Position numbers and translations under genes: made by a program | Shown here: positions 35,367-46,509 of the stretch, one piece after another | How the letters are laid out: each line of letters opens with the position of its first letter | Position numbering within the stretch: the first letter of the stretch is position 1 | Notes under the pieces: generated by a model | The model's input: the letters and a program-made list of their open reading frames with translations, nothing else | Told to the model about the DNA's origin: nothing | Databases searched by the model: none | Origin: Reticulitermes speratus | Lineage: Eukaryota > Arthropoda > Insecta > Blattodea > Rhinotermitidae | DNA length: 64,000 bases | Assembly: GCA_021186555.1 (NCBI GenBank) | Contig: JAJKFL010000427.1 | Coordinates: forward strand, 21,501,238 to 21,565,237 | Reading direction: 5' to 3'

Positions 35367-35876
35367 ATATGCTATACAGTATTTAATCCAAGTAACTGCA
35401 CATGTGACCATAAATATTGTTATTTTTTGATGCACCTGCTACATTTTTTGGCCCCTGTAGGCCATCTTCAGGGAGATCATTTACAAAGGAATAAATTTAT
35501 GATACATCCTGTCCAAGATGTGCACATTTGAAGCTAAAATACAATATTATCAATTACAGTGTTGCTAAAAATGTATAAAATGTAGATTAATTACGGCTAT
35601 TTTACATCTCTTAATAATTTAATGTTTAGTTGCATACACATCTACGTTATTACTGTCATCTTCATTCTAAGGGATTAATATCCCTGTGTTGTGTGTTGAT
35701 GTTTGTACTAAAGTGGATCACTGAGTAATGGGTCTGTGTCCATGCTAGTAAGCTTACTAACTTGTAAATGACCTCCCTGAAGATGGCTTATAGGGGGCAA
35801 AACATGTAGCAGAAGCATCACAAAATAACAGTATTTATGGTTACATGTGCAGTTACTTGGATTGAATACTGTATAG
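35367..35876. mobile_element. Inverted-repeat element with degraded hammerhead-like motifs
   Basis: Arms of ~125 bp (about 35367-35490 and 35745-35876) are inverted copies: ccaagtaactgcacatgtga on the left against tacatgtgcagttacttgg on the right. Each arm contains ctccctgaagatggc...aaa(a)catgtagca, or its complement. GAA of the core is altered (GCAAAAC). The ~255-bp spacer has no coding content. This is the same architecture as 17010-17670 and 62071-62949. Confidence 0.75.
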
Positions 35877-36004
35877 TTAATGTATTACACCGAATATAGA
35901 CAACGTTAAATTTGTATGTATGCATTTTAGCTTAAATAACTTGAATGCATTATCAGCGAATTAAGTACTTTATTATGCACTCACAGTTTTTTTTTTCTTT
36001 TTTT

Positions 36005-36418
36005 CAAAAGTAGTTTTGATGTCTTGCTAATTGAGTAGTCATATTATGATAATGATCCCACCATTTATACATCACATTTTACACTCAGTCTTTGTTATTT
36101 AGTAGCTAACCAAAAGTAGTTTTGATGTTTTGCTAATAGAGTAGTGGCATTGTGATGATCCCACTGTTCATGCACTGCATTTTGCATTCAGTTTTTATTA
36201 TTCAGTAGCTAAACAAAAGTAGTTTTGATGTCTTGCTAATAGGGTGGTCATATTATGATGATTCCACCACACACACACTGGATTTTACACTCAGTCTTTG
36301 TTATTTAGTAGCTAACCAAAAGTAGTTCTGATGTCTTGCTGATAGAGTAGTCGTATTGTGATGATCCCACCATTCATACACCACATTTTACATTCAGCCT
36401 TTATTGTTCAGTATCTAA
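36005..36418. repeat. Tandem repeat, four units of 103-106 bp
   Basis: Units begin with caaaagtagttttgatgtct at 36005, 36111, 36214 and 36317 and include gatcccacc, a tacac/tacat segment and cagtctttgttatttagtag. Unit divergence is about 10-15 percent by eye. It is intronic and non-coding. Confidence 0.92.
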
Positions 36419-38203
36419 CAAAAGTGGATGTTTGGTGAACCAGACAAGGCAGAATTGCAGAGAAACTACTAAAGGGTTTAAAGCTATACTTTTGTATTAG
36501 TTCAGTGCAAAATCTATGTTAACAGTCATTTATAATTTCTAAACTTCTGTTACATGATCTTACTTCATAAATGGTTTGTTTAACAACACTACTGAGAGCT
36601 CAGAATATATGGTGTCGGATGATAGGATGATTAATGAAGAATGAAATGGAAAGGATGTGGAAGTTATCATGGCCTAATGTGAAGTGCCTCCCCCTGTTTG
36701 TCTGGTGGGACGAAGGAAAACTTTGAAGGTCTCAGGATTGTAATTTGGGATCTCCCAAATATGAACCAGAAGTACTTCCTACCAAACCATGACTGTTGTG
36801 ATGCAATGGGTCCAGCGTTCCAGTACTCTATGCTGGTTCTGAAGCATCAGACTTTGTGCCTATTTGGGTAAGAATCAGGCTCTCGAACTTTAGAGTCCGG
36901 GGACCTGATCCAGTAGCGTGCCACCATCTCACGTAAATAAATTGACAATACAGGGACTGTGTAAGATCAGACCCTTCAATTTTCCTTATTTTAGGCTCAA
37001 AGGCATAGGGTTCAGAGAGAGAAAGAGAGTAACTGTAAGCAAAGTTAATTCCAATACATACAATATATTACTAAAAATATTATACCAGTAAAATGAGGAG
37101 CGAGGTTACCAACACGTCATAATCTGACAAGTTTCCTAGTTTTTTCCTGCATCACTGTTGAGAACCACCATAGATCTTGGTCAATTCAGAAGCAAACCTT
37201 CCTACCTTCTAGATGTAACACAGTGCTGTAGACCGTCAGAATCAGGTCGCACTTCATGACTGCAACAGCATGCCACCTCGAGGATAAATAACCTTCCTGA
37301 TGATTCTCTGTGTCTGCCATCTATATTTATACCCTAAGTGTTGTGCTTTTCCATTGTACCTCATCACAACAGTTTATTGTTCCTGAATGAAACAGTAACT
37401 ATCCTTGCTGATTGCATGTCATTCTTTTTGTTTAACCTTGGTCTAAACGTTACAAATTCCTAAGTATCTGGCCTTCGACAAATAACTTACATTCCAGATT
37501 ACTTCATAACAGTGACATTTGGTTTATTGAATGAGATGTTGATGCATAAATGTGTAACTGGTTCTGCTACAGTGTGGGATTTGTTTTTGATTTTGAAATT
37601 ATTCTATGTGAAATTACGGTTATGAATGTGTAGAACAGTTGTATATGATTTTTTTACCAGTTTTTTCTTTAGATAGTCTTATTATCCTGCAAAGCAGCTA
37701 TCTAGAAAGATAGATGCCTGTTCATTCTGTTCAGTTGAAATTGAGTGAGTTGCATACATCAGTTATATATAAGCCACAGGCTCGACTATGGTAGGTGGTA
37801 TGAAACCTCACTTGTTATTCACAGATGGCAGGCAGGTAACCTTTTTGTGTCATCTAGCTACCATATGGTAGCTGTTAATTATTGAGCTGTAGTTTTTGTG
37901 TTTCTGTTCTTTGATTTACAAGTTTATGTGCTAACAGTTGTATGAAAATGATGGTTTGCATGAGCCACAGTACAGATTTCTTTTAAAAGCCATGCCATAC
38001 ACAGCAGCAGGCTATTTAAATGCATACATAAGTGTTTAAGGTGGTCCTTGTTTTATATAGAATTGGTGTAAATTAGTAATGACAATTGAATTGAATGAAC
38101 TTATGATGAAATAGAAACTGGTAACATGTGCACAATGTATTTTACGTGATATTTCCTTGTATTTTTAATGTTTTTATAGTAACATTAATATTTTCCCATT
38201 TAG

Positions 38204-38312
38204 GTATTTGGCTATTGTCACTGCTTTGACTAGTGAGGCAGATTATGTTTTTGTTCCTGAAATGCCACCCCCTAGAGACTGGCCCACCAAACTTTGCAGC
38301 AAGTTGGAGCAG
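38204..38312 (+). CDS. Pfk: 6-phosphofructokinase, alternative exon 5a (GC donor)
   Basis: A 109-nt exon encoding the end of Gly220 and residues 221-256: [20 protein letters not shown] then [16 protein letters not shown]. It continues the EVMGRHCG loop and forms the edge of the sugar-phosphate site. The acceptor is cccatttag. The donor is GAGCAG|gcaaga, a GC-AG intron start; no GT is available at or near the boundary and the downstream phase fits exon 6. A (ta)n tract begins four bases after the exon's GC. It is the homologue of 43031-43139, with equal length and phase, about 70 percent identical in protein, and should be used in place of it. Confidence 0.93.
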
Positions 38313-38315
38313 GCA

Positions 38316-38341
38316 AGATATATATATATATATATATATAC
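38316..38341. repeat. (TA)n microsatellite abutting a 5' splice site
   Basis: A run of ta dinucleotides (about 13) starts within the donor consensus of exon 5a (gcaagatatata). Its position could affect U1 pairing or RNA structure at this weak donor. Confidence 0.9.
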
Positions 38342-39114
38342 ACAAGTTATCATGCTATTTCAGTTACTGATGACAGTAACCGACAATTACCCCAGTAACA
38401 AGTTGCTAGCACTGATTATGCTTCTTGCTGACCTTCCTAACAGCATGAATTTTCACTGATGTGTTTGTCATTATGGCACAATTTTGTTGACTGATGGCTG
38501 GTTCGGTGGTATCTTCATGAGGTGTGTTCATAATACTGACTTCCTGTAATTATTTGAAAGCTTTATTTTACTGTTATTGCTAGCAATTCTGGTATTTAAC
38601 TTCTTTCAACAGCACCAATTTGATGTGATCATTACATGAATTACAATTAAACTATCTGCACAGTGTAGCCTAATATTGTTAGCTTTGCAGGATGTCTGTG
38701 AGGCTGTGCTGTGGCATCTGACCACAGATACCCAGATTCATCACCAAGGCAGGTGTTTCTCCAGGTGCTGTTGTCCACCTGTGTTCATAACAATGTTTCG
38801 TGCTCATTTTTTGTGGTATAGATCACCTTTAGAATGGCTGGTCATTGAAATAAAATTAAGAAAGCTCATATTTTGTTTGTTCAGGTTATTTTATCTGTAT
38901 TTTTATCTTAATTTTTTAATGTTATTGCAATAACAGATTTTCTCTGTCTGTTGGAATAGTGGAATCTTCATATGCCATATATATGTAAACTATGCAGTTT
39001 TGGTGGTGTTAGCAACCACTCTCATCCCAGTTTGGACCTTAATTGCAGTAGCCTCTTTTCTGATGTTGCTTTGATTGCATCATTAAAGTAAGATAACAGA
39101 CAAACAACATTTAT

Positions 39115-39790
39115 GGTTATATTTATATTTATATTTATATTTACGTTCCTATTTCTTAGATCCATCGTCCGCTATACACGGATTGAATATGAAATCGATC
39201 ATTGTTAAGATATGTATGTAAAGAGCATCTGTGTCCAGTAGTAACAAGACAAGTTACAAAGAAACACAATACAAACAATGTAATGAATGAGAGATGGAAT
39301 AGTAATAGTCATAAATAACACACCCACATTATATATCCACACAGTAAATGTTCAGTAATACAACGAATAGCATTCCATTATCCGTAGTTGGGTATAGTAA
39401 CAATACATTCAAAATTAGTTCATACATCATAAAATTTATACATAAATATATTATCAGTTAACAATATGCGAGGTAGACAAGAACTCATCAACAGAATAAA
39501 AAACATTCATTGCAAAATACCTTCATAAATCATTCCAAAACCTGGATGTGTTATTTTGGAGATCTACTATATTAGAAGGTAGTGTATTAAATACTTTTAT
39601 TGATGAATAAAGTACGCCTTTCTGAATAGCAGAAACATTATTTGGGCAAAAGATGATTTTAATTATGAGCAGGACATGCAATTGAAATATGGGTTTTAAG
39701 TGTAATGATATCTTTTTTTTCATTAAGTTCTGCAGCACAGTACCCTCTTAAAAGGCTTGGATTATGAATTTCTGGGTTATGATACTGTGT
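39115..39790 (-). pseudogene. LINE 3' remnant, antisense
   Basis: Minus-strand 39738-39523 reads LHVLLIIKIIFCPNNVSAIQ then KGVLYSSIKVFNTLPSNI, resembling the extreme C-terminus of Jockey-like RT proteins (KGVYYSGIKIFNSLP pattern). Sequence to the left is A/T-rich and ends in a (tatatt)n-like tract at 39115-39143, consistent with the 3' tail of a minus-strand insertion. The 5' extent is approximate. Confidence 0.6.
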
Positions 39791-41529
39791 GGTGTTGGGT
39801 GTGATTAGCAGTATCTTGCAGGAACTTTTTCCTCTGTCATCACAATAGAATGACTGCTGTGCTGAGGACAGAGGCAGTGTTGCTAACCACTTGCCAGTTT
39901 ATGTACTGTCATAACCCAGAGACTGCACTCTAAGTCTTTGTTTGCCATGGTGATGTCAAAACTCATATTCATAACAGAATTATCTACATGACATTTGTTC
40001 ACATTCTGTGTTTGATGGTATAATGGCTAAACTGTGTGCTTTTCTTCTGGAATGTGCCATGGTACACAGAACTGGCACTTTTATTTTTGAAGAATAAATG
40101 TAATCCATTATTAAAAGTAAAGAAATAGTTTTTTTTGAAAATGATAACATACTATATTTTTAGAATGGGACATACAGTTTAGAGCATGCCATCTGCTCCC
40201 TTGACTATTGACCTTGATGACTGATGAGAAAACTGCCACTTTTGCCCCCAGAGAGAGATGAAGTGTTGTGTGTTTAAATGTATTGCAAAGCAATCATTCA
40301 GCCACATTTCTGATGCACTCATTGTGACAACTTTGAATAATGCATGCTTTTTCAGTGGAAATGAAATGCTAGCATCCTGGGGCTATGCAGAACTGTAACA
40401 CTCTACAATGACAGAAGTAGATTTATTGACAATTGATGTGTGAGATTTGAGGTTCTCACAATGGTGTTAATGAAGATTCAAGTCTTCTGGATGCTGCTGT
40501 GTGTCAAATGGCAAGTGGGAAATGTGTAACTGTTTAAAATTTGATATGGCATAACATCCAAGAAGGCTTGAATTGTTGATGATCAGAGTGTGTCAAAATG
40601 AAGAATAGGACAGTTTTTTTTCTTCCCCGCCGGTGAAGTTGATCTGTATGCCACAAACTTCACATCACAATATGAGAACCTCAAGTGTGTGGTTTGTATA
40701 TGTTTCCTGCCACTAGTGATGCATGTCTTAGGTGAGGTTTTATGTTTTGTGATTTTGTGATTCTGTCATGTTAAGTTTGGAGACATGACTCCAGAAATGT
40801 GATCTAAACATACCTTCTATATAACAAAATTGATTCACTGTTAGTTTTACACAATGATTCATGCAGATGTTTTGCTGTTACAGTATAGAGGAACTTACAG
40901 TGTTGTCAGCTTGATCAAGCTTGAAAATATCTTTCTGTTTCACATGAACCTCTGTGATTGAAGGTAACCTGTACAGTAGTTTGCCCTGCAGAAATTTATA
41001 CATTGTGAAGTGACAGTCAGCATTTTGCTATCGCAACAAAGCATGAGAAATTTTTTGATGTTTTGGAATATTTCACAGCTGTGCATTTTGTAAAAGGAAT
41101 TGATCTTTATACAAATATTTCTAGCCTTTCAGAAGTGGTAAGCTGCATTGGCAAAGCTTTTAAGCTATCAACAGTTCGAAACACACAGGAATAAAAATTT
41201 ATAATGACCTAACAATACTGGCACTTGTTTATAGGACTGAAAGTAAAAGACACAGCCAAAATTATAGTAGCTGTGACAAATGGCAAAATACTCTTGAATG
41301 GACATGAATTAAATTGAACATGTTAAAAAAATTAACAACAGAATCCATATTGGACAAAATTGTGAAATGTAAAAACAGTTGGATTCAGCATGTAAACAGA
41401 TGCAGAGAAATGGACTTAACAAAAGTTGAAAAGTTACAAACTGTTTGGATCCAGAAACTGACCTTTTATGACTTGGTGGGTGTTGGTGGTTCTGTTGGGG
41501 ATGTAGCTATGGTTACATTTGTGTCGTGT

Positions 41530-42165
41530 TCAGGCCCAAGTTACAGCCAATGTTATATTCTGTTGGGGCCCTAGCTACAGTCACAGTCATATCCTCTTCT
41601 TGTCTTAGCTACATCCAACGTTATATTCTGTTGGGGCCCTAGCTACAGCCCGTGTGATATTCTGTTGGGGCCCTAGCTACAGCCAATGTCATTCTGGTGG
41701 GGTCCTAGCTACAGCCAATATTATATTCTATTGGGGCCCTAGCTACAGCCAGTGTTATATTCTGGTGGGGTCCTAGCTGCAGTCATTATATTCTGTTTGG
41801 GCCCTAGCTACAGCCAGTCTTATATTCTGTTGGCATCCTAGCTACAGTCACATTCCTATCCTGTTCAGGCCCTAGCTACAACCAGTGTCATATTCTTTTG
41901 GAGCCCTAGCTACAGTCAGTGTCATTATGTTGGGGCCCAAGGTACAGCCACTGTCATATTCTGCTGGTGTCCTAGGTGGATCCACTATCTTACTGTTTGG
42001 GACATAGCTACAGCCAGTGTCATTCTGTTGGGGCCTTAGCTGTATCACTGCCATTCTGTTGGGGCCCTAAGTATACCCAGTGTCTTATTTTGCCTGGGCC
42101 ATTGTCAGGACACTGTCATTCTGGTGGGTCTCTAGGTACATGTACTCTCATTCTTGTCCATGTAG
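41530..42165. repeat. Minisatellite, ~34-bp units
   Basis: About 17 to 18 imperfect units of the type tctgttggggccctagctac followed by agccagtgtcata. Units vary in length from 30 to 36 bp. It lies in the intron between the two alternative Pfk exons. No open frame over it is meaningful. Confidence 0.95.
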
Positions 42166-42544
42166 GGTCTCACCTGTAGCCGCTGTTGTACAATTTTCCA
42201 AAGTGTTGGCATTTTCACTGCCTCTTATTTATTTCTTTGGACTGTGGAGGTAGGTTTACTACAGAAAGGTCGAGCTGTTCCTGGACTTTCTGTATGAGTT
42301 TGTGTTAAATATGGTGCAATGTCCCTTTCTTACTTTCTATGACCTGAAACATCAGTGTTTGTGAAAAAAAATTATACAAATTAAACAGAGTTGTAAAAAA
42401 ATTTGGAATGAATTCATGTATTGGTTGAATGTTGTCAAAATTGCTAGTAGTGTATGCAATTTAATTATTTGTTTGTGTCAAGTGTGAAATTTATTTGTTT
42501 GTAGTTTGTCTAATGGTTCTGTCAGCAGCTGAGACTAATAACAT

Positions 42545-42740
42545 TGAATGGCAGAATGATACTGAATAATGAATTGGAGAGGATGTGCAGTGGAATGGTT
42601 GTGGCCTCATTTAATGTAATATTTTGGCATTTGGCTTGAGGGATTAAGGGAAACCATGAAAATCCTCAGTGAGGATAGTTGGTACTCTAGCCACCAGTTG
42701 AGCTGGGCACCTTGTGAATAATAGAAGTTGTAAGCCTGTC
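42545..42740 (-). repeat. Degraded tRNA-derived SINE
   Basis: The minus strand reads tatcctcactgaggattttc then atggtttcccttaatccctc, matching the body of the + strand SINE at 60236-60440 (ctactgaggttttctatggt then ttccctcag). The tRNA head is only weakly visible. Confidence 0.45.
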
Positions 42741-43030
42741 CATGGGAACAAATGCTGAGTGGGATACAAATTGTGCATGCATGGGATTAAAGCCAGATTT
42801 GTTGTAAACTGTGTTTCTGCTATTAATACAAAGTTTTTAGACATATTGTTTGTTCAAAATACATTTAAGAGTAATGTATTCTTTTATAATAACCTTGTGT
42901 GCTACAATTTGACTCGGTTTTTGACCTGAATTCTACACTCAGAATCACATCTTGTCTTATATAAGCCACATTTTGTGGATGTTGATAGAAATGTGAAGAT
43001 TTACTTAATTTGAAGTGTCTGGGGTTTTAG

Positions 43031-43139
43031 GTATTTGTCTCTGGTTGCTGGACTGACAAGTGAAGCGGACTATGTGTTTATCCCTGAGTGGCCACCAGAA
43101 AGAGGCTGGCCCGCTAAACTATGCAGGAAACTGCAGCAG
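43031..43139 (+). CDS. Pfk: 6-phosphofructokinase, alternative exon 5b (GC donor)
   Basis: A 109-nt exon encoding [20 protein letters not shown] then PPERGWPAKLCRKLQQ, the same protein segment as exon 5a. The core SEADYVF.PE is identical; differences cluster after PE (WPPERGWPAKLCRK versus [14 protein letters not shown]), which would change charge near the sugar-phosphate/effector site. The acceptor is ggggttttag and the donor CAGCAG|gcaagg, again GC. If both exons were joined, this one would be read VFVSGCWTDK then stop; if neither were used, exon 6 would be read GSVQQDSG then stop. The choice therefore has to be one or the other. Confidence 0.94.
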
Positions 43140-43997
43140 GCAAGGACTTTTTAGACACAAGGCCTGTGTATCAAACCATGTGTTTGCTGATGTATGTAAA
43201 GAGTTCAGTATGTGAGGAACAGTGATCTGCAGTCAGCATTTTCTTTTTATTTCTTTGACTAAAAATCATTGGCCCAATCATGATAAGCATGCAGGTGGTA
43301 ACATTTCAATTCTAATGGGTTCTGAGATTGATATATTACAATTAAAGAGTACTGGGTTTTGAATATTACAATGGTTTGTGAATGTTGTCCATCTTCAGGT
43401 GAACAGGTGAAAGAGTTAATTTCAGTCACTGAATTAGTGGCTGAGTGGCAGAGTAGCTCCTTCTAATGCACCCAACTCAGTAGGTTCCTCCCTACCATTG
43501 CCAGCTGAGGATGTGAACGTATCCATTTTCTCAAACTGTTGTGTTTGGAATATCAGATGATGGGCAAAGTCCAGAAACCTAATAATGCTAAGGTGATGAC
43601 AATGCAGGCAATAAGCATGAAACAAGAATGACATCCATGGACTATTTAGTTTTATTCTGGCCTCCTGCAGGCTGGTAGCAGGCTTCAGAATTCATTTGGG
43701 CTTATTATGATAGAAATTGGCAAAACCCTAAAAAAAAACACTCATTACAGTATGTACTGTATGCCAGCAAATTTTCTGTCAAGAGTGCCGTCTTCTGGGT
43801 GTTGTTTCCTGCTATGACAGGTCTTCAGTTTCCTTGTACCCATGGTTGATGACCTAGTTTTGAAGACACAGGACACATGTGTGCATTGTTAGGTGTACAT
43901 TGCACAAACTGGCCATTCATTAAGACCAGGGTCAAGGAGCGCTGCCTGTGTATCTGTCTGGAACGTCCAAAGAAGTCTACCACGGTAACATGGCACC

Positions 43998-44842
43998 ATC
44001 CTGGGAAACATATCCAACTCCAGAACACCAATATTGTCCCCTCACTGCATCATATCCAGCTCCAGAACATTACTATCCTCCCATCACTGCATTATATCCA
44101 ACTCCTGAGCACCAGTATGCTCTCCTCACCACATCATATCAAACTCAGAACACCAGTGTCTTCTCCTAACTGCATCATGTCCAACTCCTGGTCACCAGGA
44201 TCCTCTCCTCACCACATCATATCCAACTCCAGACAACCATTATCCTCTCCTCACTGCATCATATCCAACTCCAGAATACCAGTATCCTTCCCTCACTGCA
44301 TCATGTCCAACTCGTGAGCACCAGTATCCTCTCCTCACCGCATCATATCCAACTCCTGAGCACCTGTATCCTCTCCTCACTGCATTGTATCCAACTCCAG
44401 CACACCAGTATTGCCCCCTCACCACATCATATCGAACCCCGGAACACCGGTATCCTTTTGTAACTACATCACATCTAACTCCAGAACACCACTATTGCCC
44501 CATCACCACATCATATCCAACTCCAGAACACTAGTATCTTCTCCTAACTACATCATATCCAACTCCAAACACCAGTATCTTCTCACTGCATCATATCCAA
44601 CTCCAGAACACCAGTATCTTCTCCTCACCACATCATATACCAACTCCAGAACACCTGTATCACCCCCTCACCGCATCATATCTAACTCCAGAACACCAGT
44701 ATCCTCTCCTCACATCATATCCAACACCAGAACAGCAGTATCATCCACTCACCGCATCAACTTCAGAACACCTGTATCCTTTCCTCACCACATTGTATCC
44801 AACTCTTAGAACACCAGTATCCTCTCCTCACCACATCATAAC
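43998..44842. repeat. Minisatellite, ~42-bp units
   Basis: About 20 units of the form catcatatccaactccagaa followed by caccagtatcctctcctcac. The unit length is a multiple of three, so long open frames run through it (a 14-residue repeat such as ASYPTPEHQYPLLT). These frames are by-products: they break repeatedly and have no start, splice or domain context. Confidence 0.95.
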
Positions 44843-46101
44843 TTAGTGCTGAGGTAGGTTTTAACTGGCTGCTAAGACATTTACGAATTTCTTCCCTATT
44901 GCTGTCACAATTATTTCTTGGGAATGAGGTGTGTTCTATTGTTGTCAGGTGTGAAATAAATTACCAACAGACTCTCCAACCTTTTCCTGAGCTGATGAAG
45001 CAGTAGTTCTAATTTTTTCTACCATTTCCAAAGAGTACATAATGTAAATCATTATTTGTTGTGACAGATTTCTGAAGTCTAGCCTTTTATGAAATGACCT
45101 TGTTCTGAGTTGTGTCAGTGTAGTGACTGTCTCCAGTTAGATAAAACACATGTGAGATCTATATTAATATTTTCAATTTGATATTTAGTGTAACAGTCTT
45201 AAGTACACTGTTCAACTTAGAAACATAAAAGTGCGGTCGTGTGGTGTGTTGTGCCATATAGTCTACAGAGACAAATCCTGTTCAGGACGTCAGGTCTAGC
45301 GGAAGGATACACAATGTGGCTTTATATTGTTCCACTAGGCTTGATCTCTGGATTGGAATTTACCACTGGTAGGTATGTACCAGCATTTTAGAAGAACCTG
45401 CTACCTGCGTCTTTAGTTTAGAACAATTTTTCTGACTGGGAGGGGGAATGGGAGGGAAACAGTACTGTTTTCAGGGCATTGGTTCGCATAGTGCCCTCAT
45501 TCCAACTCCTCTCCTTCCCTATTCTGATAGTCATTGTATGGCCTTGTATTCCTGAGAAAGTGGGTATAAATCAAGCATGATATTCCTGTAAAAAGTAATG
45601 GAGTAGGTAGAGGTTAATGGTAATCATAACAGTGATAGCCTCTTCGTATACAGTATATACTGTATATGAGTACTTATATTATTATTGCATTACTGATATT
45701 AACATAGAAGTAATTAATATTCCTTTTTAGCTATGTAAATAGGAAAGGAATTATAAACAGCTTAAATTCACCTACATTAAATGCTGTATTAGATGGTTTG
45801 AGGAAGCTAGTTGTGCTGGTGGTAGCTGTGTTAGAGATGGAGGAGTGGGAGGGGCAGCTGGATTAGATGGTTGTGAGTTAGGCGATGGCTATAGTAGCTG
45901 TGCTAGAGTTACAGTAGGGAGAGTTGGTAATGTAGCACTTTCTTTAATTTCTTCAGCATTATTGTGAATTGTATGTAGAGTGCTTTTCACAAATTTTAGC
46001 AATGCATTCACCTTTTTTTCAAGCTGATTTATTATAATTTCTTTTCAATACAGTTTGCCTTTTGCTGTTTTTATTGGTGTTATACTAGGAAATGTAGAGT
46101 T

Positions 46102-46509
46102 ATGTTTTTCACTTATTTGATAAGAAAAAAAGAAAGAAAGGCAAATAAGCACACCACAGAATGTCAGTCTGAACTAAACAGCGATTGCATGGTGACTGGT
46201 GCAGTTAGTGAGCACATTGGCTCCCAGCCTTTGTTCTATGCCTTTGAGGTTTGTATAACCTCAGAAGCACCCTTGTGCGCAGCCAGCCAAAGGATGTTAA
46301 ACCGAAAATGGGAGGGTGTTAAAACAGAAAGGTGTATAACAAACAGACATAAAACAGGGGCTACCTCTATTATGTATCATTTTGCTCCGCTTGGCTCACA
46401 TAGACCTAGAAGATGTGGGCAGCAGTTTCCTTTAAAATATTACCGGTCTACTTGCCAGACTACACTGCATCACATCCCCAAAACTGCTAACTTATATTCA
46501 CCACTGTGA
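46102..46509 (+). other. Open reading frame of 135 codons, unrecognised
   Basis: ATG to stop, with a basic N-terminus (RKKERKANKH) and seven cysteines scattered through the chain (CQSELNSDC, CAASQ, RRCGQQF, CQTTLHH). No known domain was recognised. It lies inside a Pfk intron in sense orientation, ends just before a repeat-like gagaacctcag motif, and is likely part of an unidentified repeat. Confidence 0.2.

Larger units (their letters stand above)
32848..38203 (+). other. Pfk: Pfk intron before alternative exon 5a (5356 bp)
   Basis: GT-AG intron with a degraded SINE (34330-34510), an inverted-repeat element (35367-35876) and a 103-106-bp tandem array (36005-36418). A 116-codon open frame at 33825-34175 has a hydrophobic start but no recognisable domain and is probably chance. 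The interval 36419-38203 holds nothing identifiable. Confidence 0.8.
38313..43030 (+). other. Pfk: Pfk intron between alternative exons 5a and 5b (4718 bp)
   Basis: It carries a LINE 3' remnant (39115-39790), a 34-bp minisatellite (41530-42165) and a degraded SINE (42545-42740). A repeat with the gatttgaggttctcaca motif starts near 40447, with an inverted partner near 40670. No additional copy of the alternative exon was found by eye. Confidence 0.8.

Noticed and set aside
38313-38350. Downstream GT as the real donor of exon 5a
   Set aside because: The first GT lies past the (TA)n tract and would add non-conserved residues and disturb the phase shared with exon 5b and exon 6. The GC at the conserved end fits family length exactly.
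43877-44809. Proline/histidine-rich repeat protein
   Set aside because: The long frames come from a 42-bp minisatellite whose unit is a multiple of three. They are broken in several places, appear on both strands and have no gene context.
41530-44842. CRISPR-like arrays
   Set aside because: These are contiguous minisatellite units without unique spacers, in a eukaryotic intron.
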